From: JAVJSU01 sp040219275
GTDB taxonomy: Bacteria; Chloroflexota; Anaerolineae; Aggregatilineales; Phototrophicaceae
Reading direction: 5' to 3'
NCBI GenBank assembly: GCA_040219275.1
Contig: JAVJSU010000102.1
Location: forward strand, 199,483-263,482
DNA length: 64,000 bases
How positions within the stretch are numbered: position 1 is the stretch's first letter; each line of letters starts with the position of its first letter. Shown one piece after another: positions 42,885 to 51,934 of this stretch. The position numbers were made by a program, and so were the translations under genes. The notes below the pieces were generated by a model, which searched no databases, had not been told where the DNA came from, and saw only the letters and a list, made by a program, of their open reading frames with translations.

Positions 42885-45276
42885 ATCTCCATGTCTCTGG
42901 AAGTAGCTCAGAATTATGCTTTGTTAGTGAAAGACCAATTTTATCGCCCAATGCAGTTTGGACCCGAATCGCTCTTTTCAAAAAATGTGCCGCCTTTTCC
43001 AATTCTTCCTTTCGAAAGTATATCACCCCAATGTTTGTCCAAACACGCGCTAAATTGAGAACCTCTTGTTGCTCTGAAAAATACTCCATACCAACATAAT
43101 ATTGATTCAACGCTGACTCTAGATCGCCCTGCCCCTCGTAAATTCGCCCTAGTAGCACATGCAAATGGCTAATTTGATACTGATTGTTGCCCGCACTTTC
43201 AAAACAGTGTGACAAAATCGCCATAGCAGAATCGTAATTTCGATTGAGTATGTCTACCTCGCATCTAAGCATTTCCGCATGAAAACTCTGGTCAACATCT
43301 GAAAGAACCTGAAGTGCCAAATTCGGTTGATTCCGTTCGATAGCAATCATACCTTTTTGCAACAAGTGATTTGGCGTAACAATTTTTTGTAGATTCGGGA
43401 ATCGGTCTATACGATTCAAAATAGCGACTGATTTATCATATTCTCCACTTAGTTTGTATAATTTACTCATTTCCATTAACGCTTTACTCTGTACGTCAAA
43501 GTCTCCCTGATTTCCTGATTCTTTAATCAACGATTGTAGATCGGCTTTTGCTTGATCCCAATTTCCATATCGAATAAGCAGATGACAATAGAACAGTTTG
43601 ACCTGCCGATTATCGACTATACTTTCGTGCAGAAGAACATGCTCTAAAATTTCGAACCAGAGCCGTGCTAAGAGTCTATCAGGGCTACTGTGTACATTGT
43701 CAAGCAATATTACCAGAGACCTCAGATATAGGCGCTTATCAAACCTAAGGGGCTTTTGATCCATAACTTGTCGCAGGAGATGTAACGAAAGCGGAAACGC
43801 CTGCGTTAAGGTTTTATCAAGTTGTTGAAAACAGATGTTAAGTAGATCCGTAACCCGTTGTTCATATATTTTTGATACGACCATCTGCACATAGTACTTT
43901 GCTGAAGGAATAAGCCTAATAGTCTGAAAATCGTCACTTAGTGTAGCAAGATGATATTTTACAAGTTCATAAAGTTCAGGTTGATCAAACTCGTGTTGAA
44001 ACAAGATCAGAAGCATCTGACAATTAATTGGCTGTATTGGACAAAATGCAAGTGCAATCCATGCAGATTGCTGTTGCCGGCTAAAACTCATAAATAGTTG
44101 ATTAAACATTTCATCTAATGATTTCTCTGAAATATCATTAAACATTCCACTAAGAAATTGTCTTGATCCAATCATTAACCCTAATGGATTACCATCAGTT
44201 AATGTAAACAAGTCCATCAGAACTTTTGAAGAGTCTATATCCTCAAACATCGGCGACTCTAGCGTATTTTGGATAAGTAATTTAGCGTTTCCTAACGTCA
44301 AACCTGATAACTTTATTGAGAAGTCAACGTCAACGTGAGGCGATTTTTTCTTAGAAGTCAGTATAATTTGGGCATTGCTAAGATCACGAATTAACGCGCT
44401 TATTGCCTCGTGATCGGATAGGCTATCTATTCCATCAACGACAATAATCATTTGATTTAGATAAAGTAATTCCCGCACGTTAATCATGCTATGATACGGA
44501 CTCAAATGATCAATAATGCGGTTGGTAATCTCCAAGGTGGAGCCGGGGTCATTTATCCATAGCAAATCAAATATTTCATCATCATGTTCTTCCAGCATTT
44601 GTTGAATATATTTCTCAATGAGGAAAGATTTACCGACCCCTGAAAGACCGCTAACCATAATCGTCGATGCAAAGTGTTTCTGTGTGACGGTTAACATTCT
44701 CGAAAGTTCTTCATCTTTGCCAACCAATTTAGAACGAGAATTATAGGGTAACTGTCCCATAATTCTATTTTTTCTTCGACGGATCTTTGCGATCCATTCT
44801 TCATCAATAACGATTTTGGCCAGGCGATTTATAGCAATATCACGATAGCGCCGCGCAGTACGATCAACAATATTCCCCAAACTAATAAAGTCGTTAATGG
44901 AATAATTCCACGCCGCCCGCGCATAGCACAAATACAATAGTGCTAACCCCAAAAATTCGCCGGAATTTACCGAATTCAGTCGTTGTAAAAATGTTCGCTC
45001 TTTCGCTTCAAGCACACTCATTGGAAGAGCAATGTCGAAACCAATACACTGTTGATGAAATATTCCAATAATGAGATCAGTCAAAATGGATTGAATAGCA
45101 TATTCACGAGCATTTTCAATATAGGGCAAATCAGGATTAGTGAGAAATTCCTCTACAAGGGCGAGGTGAAGTAAGGGGTTTTTCGTATTAACCCGTGATG
45201 ACGGATTGAGGAAGGTATCAAGCACTTCTCTTATGTGCTGTTCAGAAATCCGACGATAGTTGTCGATATTTACCAT
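42874..45276 (-). CDS. STAND-type ATPase with C-terminal TPR repeats
   Basis: 800 residues in three parts. Residues 1-190 are a helical domain I do not recognise. Residues 190-470 are an NB-ARC/NACHT-like module: P-loop GLSGVGKS at 210-217, Walker B IIVVDGIDS with Asp281, ILTSKK as sensor, and a GxP motif TDGNPLGLMIGSRQF. From about 570 to the end are TPR repeats (LLIRYGNWDQAKADLQSL, ISHLHVLLGRIYEGQGDLESAL, ARVWTNIGVIYFRKEELEKAA). Such proteins act as switches in signalling or defence. Its start overlaps the stop of the 273-residue gene by 7 bp. Trigger and output are unknown. Confidence 0.78.
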   Translation of the reverse strand: MVNIDNYRRISEQHIREVLDTFLNPSSRVNTKNPLLHLALVEEFLTNPDLPYIENAREYAIQSILTDLIIGIFHQQCIGFDIALPMSVLEAKERTFLQRLNSVNSGEFLGLALLYLCYARAAWNYSINDFISLGNIVDRTARRYRDIAINRLAKIVIDEEWIAKIRRRKNRIMGQLPYNSRSKLVGKDEELSRMLTVTQKHFASTIMVSGLSGVGKSFLIEKYIQQMLEEHDDEIFDLLWINDPGSTLEITNRIIDHLSPYHSMINVRELLYLNQMIIVVDGIDSLSDHEAISALIRDLSNAQIILTSKKKSPHVDVDFSIKLSGLTLGNAKLLIQNTLESPMFEDIDSSKVLMDLFTLTDGNPLGLMIGSRQFLSGMFNDISEKSLDEMFNQLFMSFSRQQQSAWIALAFCPIQPINCQMLLILFQHEFDQPELYELVKYHLATLSDDFQTIRLIPSAKYYVQMVVSKIYEQRVTDLLNICFQQLDKTLTQAFPLSLHLLRQVMDQKPLRFDKRLYLRSLVILLDNVHSSPDRLLARLWFEILEHVLLHESIVDNRQVKLFYCHLLIRYGNWDQAKADLQSLIKESGNQGDFDVQSKALMEMSKLYKLSGEYDKSVAILNRIDRFPNLQKIVTPNHLLQKGMIAIERNQPNLALQVLSDVDQSFHAEMLRCEVDILNRNYDSAMAILSHCFESAGNNQYQISHLHVLLGRIYEGQGDLESALNQYYVGMEYFSEQQEVLNLARVWTNIGVIYFRKEELEKAAHFLKRAIRVQTALGDKIGLSLTKHNSELLPETWRFKA

Positions 45277-46091
45277 GTCGCATTTGGAAAAGTCTCTATG
45301 CCGGCGTGAATTCCCACTCGCTTATACATCTGAAAACCGGTGAACGGGTGCCCCAAAATACCGTCGTGGATCGCCCATGAACGCCCACTGATCGTTCGCC
45401 AGGCATCAGTCTGCCGAAAGATATTTCCCTGACTTTCACTCAATTTACGGTGTAGTTCACCGTCAGGCTGGAACTGCTCATTGATTTCAATCATGTCTTT
45501 TCGACCACGTAAATAATTAAACCCATAGCGTTCGAAAACAATGGCATTGTGATACGCAAGCGGTTCGATCAGGAACATATCATGCCCCATATTCCGAACA
45601 AATTGCTCGAAGATTGGAACCGAATCCTTAAAAGCACGCAAACCTTTACGGACCTGACCAGGTGCTAACCCGGCATTCATTGCCTCCTCCTCGGCAGGAC
45701 GATTGCGCGTGGTGGTGCCAAAATTTGTCCGATTTCCATGAATATCAATATCAATATTATATCGTGGGGAATCGAGATCATTAACAACCACGAGCAAAAC
45801 CAATAGTTGATTATTGAAGGTGTCAGCCATATTCAGATACATCATTGGATCCAGATCAGATGCGTTCCGTTTTACGGTAATCTCCATAGAACGGCTTCCC
45901 TTAGCACACCGAAAGGTCAAAATCGGATGGGTAATGGATGGTGAAGACCTCGCACTTTCTAGCGTAATTCCATAGCGATCAAACAACCAATCAGGCAATA
46001 GTGTACGGTAGATTTGATGCTTGTCTTCATCCGGGAGATCGTTGATTTCTCGAATTGAATGAGGAAAAACCGTAGTCGTAGGGTCAGTCAT
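45270..46091 (-). CDS. Protein of unknown function, coupled to smpB and the STAND ATPase
   Basis: 273 residues, cytosolic by look. Motif-like blocks are MYLNMADTFNNQLLVLLVVV, GLAPGQVRKGLRAF, HDMFLIEPLAYHNAIVFERY, GRSWAIHDGILGHPFTGFQM and the end GIETFPNATW, rich in His, Trp and aromatic residues as in a real enzyme or ligand-binding domain. I recognise no catalytic signature. It overlaps smpB upstream by 8 bp (ATGACTGA) and the STAND gene downstream by 7 bp (ATGGTAA), so all three are translated together. Confidence 0.7.
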   Translation of the reverse strand: MTDPTTTVFPHSIREINDLPDEDKHQIYRTLLPDWLFDRYGITLESARSSPSITHPILTFRCAKGSRSMEITVKRNASDLDPMMYLNMADTFNNQLLVLLVVVNDLDSPRYNIDIDIHGNRTNFGTTTRNRPAEEEAMNAGLAPGQVRKGLRAFKDSVPIFEQFVRNMGHDMFLIEPLAYHNAIVFERYGFNYLRGRKDMIEINEQFQPDGELHRKLSESQGNIFRQTDAWRTISGRSWAIHDGILGHPFTGFQMYKRVGIHAGIETFPNATW

Positions 46092-46548
46092 ATCTGCTTT
46101 TCAACGCTCGATTAATTTCACGTTCAGCATCACGTTTAGCCAATGTTTCCCGCTTATCGTAGAGTTTCTTACCCTTTGCCAGCGCGATTTCAACCTTCGC
46201 ACGACCACGAGACAAATAAACACTCGTTGGGACTACTGTATAGCCGCTTCCACGCAAGTCATTTAGAATCTTGTTGATTTCTTTTTTGTGAAGCAGGAGT
46301 TTACGTGGGCGTAATGGGTCTGAGTGTCCATAAACGCCCGCATGTTCATAACGTGCAATGTTCACACTCATTAACCAGAGTTCACCGTCTCTTTCTTGAA
46401 CAAAACCATCCTGCAAGCTGATTTTGTTATCACGGATTGATTTAATTTCGGAACCAGTAAGCACAAGCCCAGCTTCATATCGCTCATGTAAGTGATATTC
46501 GTGGGATGCTTTACGATTTCTTGCGATGATTTTCTTGCCTTCACTCAT
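46084..46548 (-). CDS. smpB: SsrA-binding protein
   Basis: Partner of tmRNA in trans-translation. 154 residues. RNRKASHEYHLHERYEAGL, LTGSEIKSIRDNKISLQDGF, NIARYEHAGVYGHSDPLRPRKLLLH and GRAKVEIALAKGKKLYDKRE are all diagnostic; the tail RALKSRYD is the basic end that enters the A-site. Its start overlaps the stop of the upstream ctp gene by one base. I did not find tmRNA (ssrA) in this window. Confidence 0.96.
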   Translation of the reverse strand: MSEGKKIIARNRKASHEYHLHERYEAGLVLTGSEIKSIRDNKISLQDGFVQERDGELWLMSVNIARYEHAGVYGHSDPLRPRKLLLHKKEINKILNDLRGSGYTVVPTSVYLSRGRAKVEIALAKGKKLYDKRETLAKRDAEREINRALKSRYD

Positions 46549-47795
46549 TAATTATCTTCCCCGGCAATGTTCATTTGCTCTTGCAAATAACGCACTGCCT
46601 CACCTATTTCAATATCTCGCCCATTATCATCAGGGATCATCGTGATGTCTGGTTCCAGCCCTACCCCATCAATCACATTGCGATCCGGCGTAAACCATTC
46701 TGCGGAGGTCACATGAATTGATGATGAATCTGAAAGTGGGAATATTTGTTGTATGGTACCTTTTCCATATGTAACCTGCCCAATCAAAATCCCTCTTTCA
46801 TAGTCTTGGAGAGCACCTGCAACCAATTCCGCCGCACTCGCCGTTCCACCATTCACAAGAACGACCAACGGAACCTCAATTGCTCCTCCGTCAGCGGTAG
46901 CCTCAAAAGATCGCTCACTGTCAATTGATTCCTGATAAAGCACCACGCCGCCGTCTAAGAACTCACTTGCTACCTCAACGGATTCTTGTAATAAACCGCC
47001 ACCATTATTACGCATATCAAGTATCAATGATTCAATATCTGCTTCATTTAGAGACATTACCGCAGACTGAACTTCTTCCGGAGTTCGGGCAGTAAATCGC
47101 ATCACTTGAAGATACCCGATACGGCTATCCTCTTGCAGAACACGCCATAATACAGAAGGTATGTTAATGACATCAAACAAGATAAAGATAGTTTCTTCCG
47201 ATTCTTCACCATTTGCATCTGTCCGGCGTACTACAATTTCTACACCACTGCCATCCGTAACTTCGCCCCTTAACATTTGGTCTACTGCGTCTTGTTGTAA
47301 AGCGGGTGAAATGTCAACCTCGTCTATGCTAATGATAACATCATTGTCTTGCACACCCGCATTGATCGCCGGTCCATCCGGAAATGGGAAAAGCACAAAA
47401 TTTCCATCAGCATTGCGCGAGAGATTTACGCCAATACCTCCATAGGTGCCCGCAAGGACATCAGATTCACTACGGGCGACTGCCGGCTCAATAAAGAAGG
47501 TATTACGATCACCCAGAGCCTGCAATACGCCCCGGATAGCCCCATATTGCCTTTGTGAATACTCAGGTTGCTCCCGCAGATAATGCCTATTTAGTAAATT
47601 CTGTACCTCATCTATGAGTTCGTAAGATTCATCAGTCTCTGAAACATCCCCATTTGAGGCAAAGACGGATGGGATTTCCAGGAAATCACGAGAAAAGAAG
47701 CCTGCAAAAAAGACAACCGCAAGCAATATCCCCATTGTAATGCCAATAAAAATGGATTTTCGAAATTCCGAATATTTATCTGAAGGTTTTTGCAT
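46548..47795 (-). CDS. C-terminal processing peptidase (S41, PDZ)
   Basis: Membrane-anchored periplasm-side protease, 415 residues from the ATG at 47795; GTG 47804 is an in-frame alternative. The anchor is at about residues 14-38. The PDZ domain (about 95-185, GTYGGIGVNLSRNADG) precedes the S41 core: LDMRNNGGGLL, catalytic Ser in GGTASAAELVAGAL, and Lys in TYGKGTIQQ. A palindrome GTATAATTATAC at 47807-47818 lies just before the start and contains a TATAAT on the minus strand. No Shine-Dalgarno sequence is seen, so the mRNA may have a very short leader. Confidence 0.9.
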   Translation of the reverse strand: MQKPSDKYSEFRKSIFIGITMGILLAVVFFAGFFSRDFLEIPSVFASNGDVSETDESYELIDEVQNLLNRHYLREQPEYSQRQYGAIRGVLQALGDRNTFFIEPAVARSESDVLAGTYGGIGVNLSRNADGNFVLFPFPDGPAINAGVQDNDVIISIDEVDISPALQQDAVDQMLRGEVTDGSGVEIVVRRTDANGEESEETIFILFDVINIPSVLWRVLQEDSRIGYLQVMRFTARTPEEVQSAVMSLNEADIESLILDMRNNGGGLLQESVEVASEFLDGGVVLYQESIDSERSFEATADGGAIEVPLVVLVNGGTASAAELVAGALQDYERGILIGQVTYGKGTIQQIFPLSDSSSIHVTSAEWFTPDRNVIDGVGLEPDITMIPDDNGRDIEIGEAVRYLQEQMNIAGEDN

Positions 47796-47908
47796 ACAGT
47801 TCACTTGTATAATTATACTTAGTTATTCAATGGTGCATTGTATCATTCCATTATTGGAAATCCCAATATCAGATCAAATCGCCAATAATTCTTTAAGGAC
47901 GTACTTTT

Positions 47909-49546
47909 ATGACAACCAAACACGATCCTCCGCTTGTACTCATAGCTGATGATCAAGTACCAACGACCATTCTACTCGAACGTGTTTTCGAACATGAAGG
48001 TTACCAGATTAAGAGCGTCTACGATGGAATAACGGCAGTACAAACCGCGAAAAATCTATTACCGGATTTGATTTTGCTTGATGTCAACATGCCGGGTATG
48101 AACGGGTTTGATGTGCTCCGTGAATTACGTGAAAATCCTATAACGACGAATATTCCTACAATTCTCATTACCGCCATGGGTGATCTGTCAAACGTAGTAC
48201 ATGGTCTAAAGTTAGGCGCAGATGACTATCTACGAAAGCCGTTCCAGGCACAAGAATTATTAGCACGCGCACAGAGCAAAATGCGTTCCCGGAAATTAGA
48301 AGAGTCGTTACATAGGCGTTCCCAAGAATTAGAAGCCCTATTGCGAGTGGCAGAAGAGCTAAATCAACATCTTGAGATTGAAGACCTGATTGAATTTATT
48401 TTTTACCTTGGTATCGATCTTTTGTCTGGTCATGCCGCCGCATTGTTTCAATTTGATGAACAAGATAACCGCGTTACTGATATGTGCATTCGTACACGGG
48501 ACAATGCTGATAATGATATCCCACTAGATAAGGATGCCATCCTTAAATATTTAAGAAATCACCCCCAAGCACAATTATGGTCGGAAGATGCGCCGCTATT
48601 TGCCACGTCAACAGGTGGCATGATAGCACCATTACAGCATCGTGGAACAATTACGGGGATGCTTATGATTATTGGTGAGACACCCTACGACGAAAACCAT
48701 TTACGCTTACTCAATGGTATTGGGCGACAAGCCGCACTCGCACTACGTAATGCCGAGTTATACGAACTACAACTCAATTACTCACAACATTTAGAGGATA
48801 AGGTTGCGGCTCGGACGGCGGAACTAGAATCTGCACAACAGATGCTTATCAGATCAGAAAAGCTCGCCTCGGTAGGACGTTTAGCGGCAAGTATCGCCCA
48901 CGAGATTAACAATCCACTGTTTCCTATTCAGATCAATCTGGAGCATATGCTTGAAGACATACAATCAGGTGGGCAAATTGATGAAGAAGAAATTAAGCGG
49001 ACGCAGGAAAGTGTGGAACGTATTCGGCGGATTGTAAACCAATTACTAGAATTCGCGGGTAAGCGGCGCACTGGAGATCATTCAGTTGAGCCGTTAGACA
49101 TCAACAAAATTATCCAGAGTATTATTAGCCTTAACCGTAAGTTCTTTGAACAAGAGAATATCAAGACAGACTTTTCACCCAAAGAACTACCCCTGATTGA
49201 GGGAAATCGCGATCAACTTGAGCAAGTGTTGATGAATATGACACTAAACGCTAAGGCGGCGATGAAATCAGGTGGTGTCTTGGAGATTACCACGTTAAAC
49301 CACGATAACGACATTATGATAAAGATAAAAGATACGGGGCACGGTATTCCAAAAGACATGCTCGAAACGATCTTTGAGCCGTTTGTCTCTACAAAAGAAG
49401 AAGGAACCGGATTGGGATTATTTATTAGTCATGGGATTATTCAAAATCATAATGGGAGCATACGGGTAGAAAGCCATGAAGGTGTTGGAACAACCTTTAC
49501 GATCACCCTACCCGCTTCTGTAACAGTTGTTGAGCAAAAAGGATAA
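47909..49546 (+). CDS. Hybrid response-regulator / GAF / histidine kinase
   Basis: 545 residues, cytosolic. An N-terminal receiver domain with phospho-acceptor Asp58 (LLDVNMPG) and Lys110 (RKPF) comes first, which is the reverse of usual hybrid kinases. A GAF domain (about 150-285) follows, then HisKA with His331 in SIAHEINNPLFPI, and HATPase with NMTLNAKAAM, DTGHGIP and GTGLGLF. No output domain. AAGGA precedes the ATG. The gene is divergent from ctp and convergent with the TPR/TM gene. Confidence 0.9.
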   Translation: MTTKHDPPLVLIADDQVPTTILLERVFEHEGYQIKSVYDGITAVQTAKNLLPDLILLDVNMPGMNGFDVLRELRENPITTNIPTILITAMGDLSNVVHGLKLGADDYLRKPFQAQELLARAQSKMRSRKLEESLHRRSQELEALLRVAEELNQHLEIEDLIEFIFYLGIDLLSGHAAALFQFDEQDNRVTDMCIRTRDNADNDIPLDKDAILKYLRNHPQAQLWSEDAPLFATSTGGMIAPLQHRGTITGMLMIIGETPYDENHLRLLNGIGRQAALALRNAELYELQLNYSQHLEDKVAARTAELESAQQMLIRSEKLASVGRLAASIAHEINNPLFPIQINLEHMLEDIQSGGQIDEEEIKRTQESVERIRRIVNQLLEFAGKRRTGDHSVEPLDINKIIQSIISLNRKFFEQENIKTDFSPKELPLIEGNRDQLEQVLMNMTLNAKAAMKSGGVLEITTLNHDNDIMIKIKDTGHGIPKDMLETIFEPFVSTKEEGTGLGLFISHGIIQNHNGSIRVESHEGVGTTFTITLPASVTVVEQKG

Positions 49547-49552
49547 AGAAAT

Positions 49553-50566
49553 CTATCCTACAGCTTGCCATGTACCACGAAAATTAGCTTCATCCAAAGC
49601 GCCATCGTTAAATGCCGCGACGCTTTCTAGTGGGGCGGCGATAGTATTTAATACAAGATCACCATTTTCGCAATCTACCAGACGGAACCCAACCGCATCC
49701 TCAGCGATGTTTGAGGTTAATGGTGAAACTGCCTGCATCGCTTCCGTGAGGTCATCACGCAACACATCACCGGCAGATGTGCAAACTGAAATGAGTAGCG
49801 TAGATCCTAATTGAGTATTTACGATCATCGTATCATCGGCAATTACATTGAGATTGCTTAAACCATTAATCAAATCAGCATAATCACCGACGCTGGCTTG
49901 ACTTGTGATGTTGCCGGCATCTTCCGTCGCATCAATGGCACCATCAGCTTCTTGACCACTGTCTGCAACTTCTTGAGTTTCTTCAATGACCGTATCCATA
50001 ACATCTGCTGTAGGATCAACAATCACGGGTTCAGTGGGATTACCTGCAACGTTTGTTGCTTCATCATCATCGTTGGATGCAAATGGATTAATCACCAAAA
50101 CAACAAGAATGAGAATAATCAAGAAAATTGCAACTAATAGCACGCCAATAAGACCACGCCGACTAGATGCCGGGGTCGGATTACTGACCGTGCTCGCTTC
50201 CGGGTCGTCAGAAACATCGTCAAGGAAATCATCATCAAGATCGTCAAGAAAGTCATCATCGTCTTCATCAGCAAAGAGATCATCTTCTGCCAAACGTGCG
50301 CTCAACGGCGCAATTTTCTTCCTTTCTTGACGAAACTCAGCCATAAGTGGTTCTAAACCGTCATGATCAGGGTTTAGTCGTGATACATTGTTAAGTGCAC
50401 GCTCTGCTTCATCTTGATCTTCCACAGAATGAGCATATAACCACCATAAATCGGGGTTATCAGGATATTCGTCAAGGAGGGGCTTTAATATCGCTTGTGC
50501 TTCTGAAGCACGGTCAGCTTCAATAAGTTCATAAGCCTGCGACAATTGACTATCTATGTTGCTCAT
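49553..50566 (-). CDS. TPR protein with central membrane segment and exported domain
   Basis: 337 residues. Residues 1-75 are TPR-like (LSQAYELIEADRASEAQAIL), 95-130 are almost all Asp and Glu, a membrane helix lies at about 139-160 (GLIGVLLVAIFLIILILVVLV), and the rest has an acidic linker then a domain of about 110 residues (QASVGDYADLINGLSNLNVI to LDEANFRGTWQAVG) with two Cys. The cytosolic part faces in. No family recognised. It lies 6 bp from the convergent kinase gene with no terminator visible. Confidence 0.6.
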   Translation of the reverse strand: MSNIDSQLSQAYELIEADRASEAQAILKPLLDEYPDNPDLWWLYAHSVEDQDEAERALNNVSRLNPDHDGLEPLMAEFRQERKKIAPLSARLAEDDLFADEDDDDFLDDLDDDFLDDVSDDPEASTVSNPTPASSRRGLIGVLLVAIFLIILILVVLVINPFASNDDDEATNVAGNPTEPVIVDPTADVMDTVIEETQEVADSGQEADGAIDATEDAGNITSQASVGDYADLINGLSNLNVIADDTMIVNTQLGSTLLISVCTSAGDVLRDDLTEAMQAVSPLTSNIAEDAVGFRLVDCENGDLVLNTIAAPLESVAAFNDGALDEANFRGTWQAVG

Positions 50567-50654
50567 CTTAATTCTCCCGGGTTAGTGAAAGATAAAACCC
50601 CAAAATGATTACAGTTAGCAGTTTACATCTAACAACTATCTATCGCAACTAAAC

Positions 50655-50690
50655 AAAAAAACCACCCTACCGTAGTTAGAGTGGTTTTGA
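50655..50690 (-). terminator. Rho-independent terminator of tRNA-Leu
   Basis: Minus strand: AAAACCAC stem with GTGGTTTT and an inner paired part, then TTTTTTTG. Begins seven bases after the tRNA. Confidence 0.75.
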
Positions 50691-50696
50691 TTCTTT

Positions 50697-50778
50697 TGCC
50701 TTGGAGAGGACTTGAACCTCCACCCCGTAAAGGACACGGCCCTCAACCGTGCGCGTCTACCGATTCCGCCACCAAGGC
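50697..50778 (-). tRNA. tRNA-Leu (anticodon GAG)
   Basis: 82 bases, class II with a long variable arm. Acceptor GCCTTGG pairs with CCAAGGC; the anticodon stem CACGG/CCGTG holds loop TTGAGGG with anticodon GAG; GGTTCAAGTCC forms the T-arm. Discriminator A, no encoded CCA. Confidence 0.95.
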
Positions 50779-50791
50779 TCATAGAGCAATC

Positions 50792-50819
50792 ATTATACTA
50801 ATTTCGTCTACGGTGTCAA
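50792..50819 (-). promoter_or_regulatory. Promoter of tRNA-Leu
   Basis: Minus strand: perfect TTGACA (50814-50819), 16-bp spacer, perfect TATAAT (50792-50797), 13 bp before the tRNA. Confidence 0.75.
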
Positions 50820-50883
50820 TGCTTTACTATCGTAGTGTAAAATACACAATATCTTCAGTTCTACTCACTTAGGAGAACAACCG

Positions 50884-51912
50884 ATGTATATTGCTGTGGA
50901 TGCCATGGGAACGGATAATCACCCGATAGCCGACGTAGCTGGGGCAGTACTCGCCGCCAATGAATTTCAAATTGGTATCATCCTTGTGGGTGATGACAGT
51001 CGCGTTCGTCAGGAATTGTCTAAGCACGAGGGTATCGCTCATCTGGATATTCGCGTAGTCCACGCTAGTGAAACAATTACCATGAATGATAAGCCGAGCT
51101 TAGTTGGTAAGAGCAAACCTATGTCATCATTGCATATCGGCATGAATCTGGTGAAATCAGGTGAAGCGGCGGCATTCGTCAGCGCCGGGAACACTGGTGC
51201 CGCACATGCAATCGCTATGCTGTATACATTGAAACGTATCGAAAATGTGAAGCGCCCTGCCCTAAGTGTCATTTTTCCGATTTTCGATCGACCTGTTACT
51301 ATTATTGATGCTGGCGCAAATGCGGATTCTAAACCCGAATGGTTAGCTCAATTCGCGCTTATGGGGAGTATCTACGCCAATAAAGTGCTGGATATCGCTC
51401 AACCTCGTGTTGGTCTCTTATCCAACGGTGAGGAAGAAGGAAAAGGCAATCAACTTATTCTGCAAGCAAAAACGATGATACAACAAATGCCACTGCACTA
51501 TGTCGGTAATGTAGAGCCAGTCGATATTATGGACGGAAAAGTTGATGTTATTGTTGCTGATGGCTTTATTGGCAATATTCTCATAAAAACTTTTGAAGCC
51601 TCTTCTCGTTATCTTACGAAGGTAATTCGGGCGGAAATAACTTCATCGGCGATTTCTTCTGTTGGTGGGTTATTGATTAAACCAGCTATGGAACGTGTTC
51701 GTCGGCGAATGGATCCATCCGAGATCGGCGGCGCACCACTTTTAGGGGTAAACGGTGTTGTCATTATTTCACATGGAAGTTCAGATTCGAATGCAATAAA
51801 AAACGCGATCCGTCAAGCAATCAAAGCCGCTGATGGTCATTTAATAGACACCATACGCGAGGGATTAAAGCAGGTTTCATTTGCGTCAGTTGATGAGATT
51901 GAAACGCAATAA
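50884..51912 (+). CDS. plsX: Phosphate acyltransferase
   Basis: Converts acyl-ACP to acyl phosphate for phospholipid synthesis. 342 residues. IAVDAMGTDNHPIADVAGAV, SAGNTGA, LSNGEEEGKGN and DGFIGNILIKTFE are diagnostic. TTAGGAGAA precedes the ATG at 50884. A short inverted repeat GTGTAaaaTACAC (50835-50847) lies upstream. fabF follows 22 bp downstream. Confidence 0.95.
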   Translation: MYIAVDAMGTDNHPIADVAGAVLAANEFQIGIILVGDDSRVRQELSKHEGIAHLDIRVVHASETITMNDKPSLVGKSKPMSSLHIGMNLVKSGEAAAFVSAGNTGAAHAIAMLYTLKRIENVKRPALSVIFPIFDRPVTIIDAGANADSKPEWLAQFALMGSIYANKVLDIAQPRVGLLSNGEEEGKGNQLILQAKTMIQQMPLHYVGNVEPVDIMDGKVDVIVADGFIGNILIKTFEASSRYLTKVIRAEITSSAISSVGGLLIKPAMERVRRRMDPSEIGGAPLLGVNGVVIISHGSSDSNAIKNAIRQAIKAADGHLIDTIREGLKQVSFASVDEIETQ

Positions 51913-51934
51913 GTATGATAAGGAATGAATCAGC

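Noticed and set aside
50835..50847. GTGTAaaaTACAC upstream of plsX as a fatty-acid regulator site
   Set aside because: Too short, does not match FapR or FabT sites as I know them, and no such regulator gene is adjacent.
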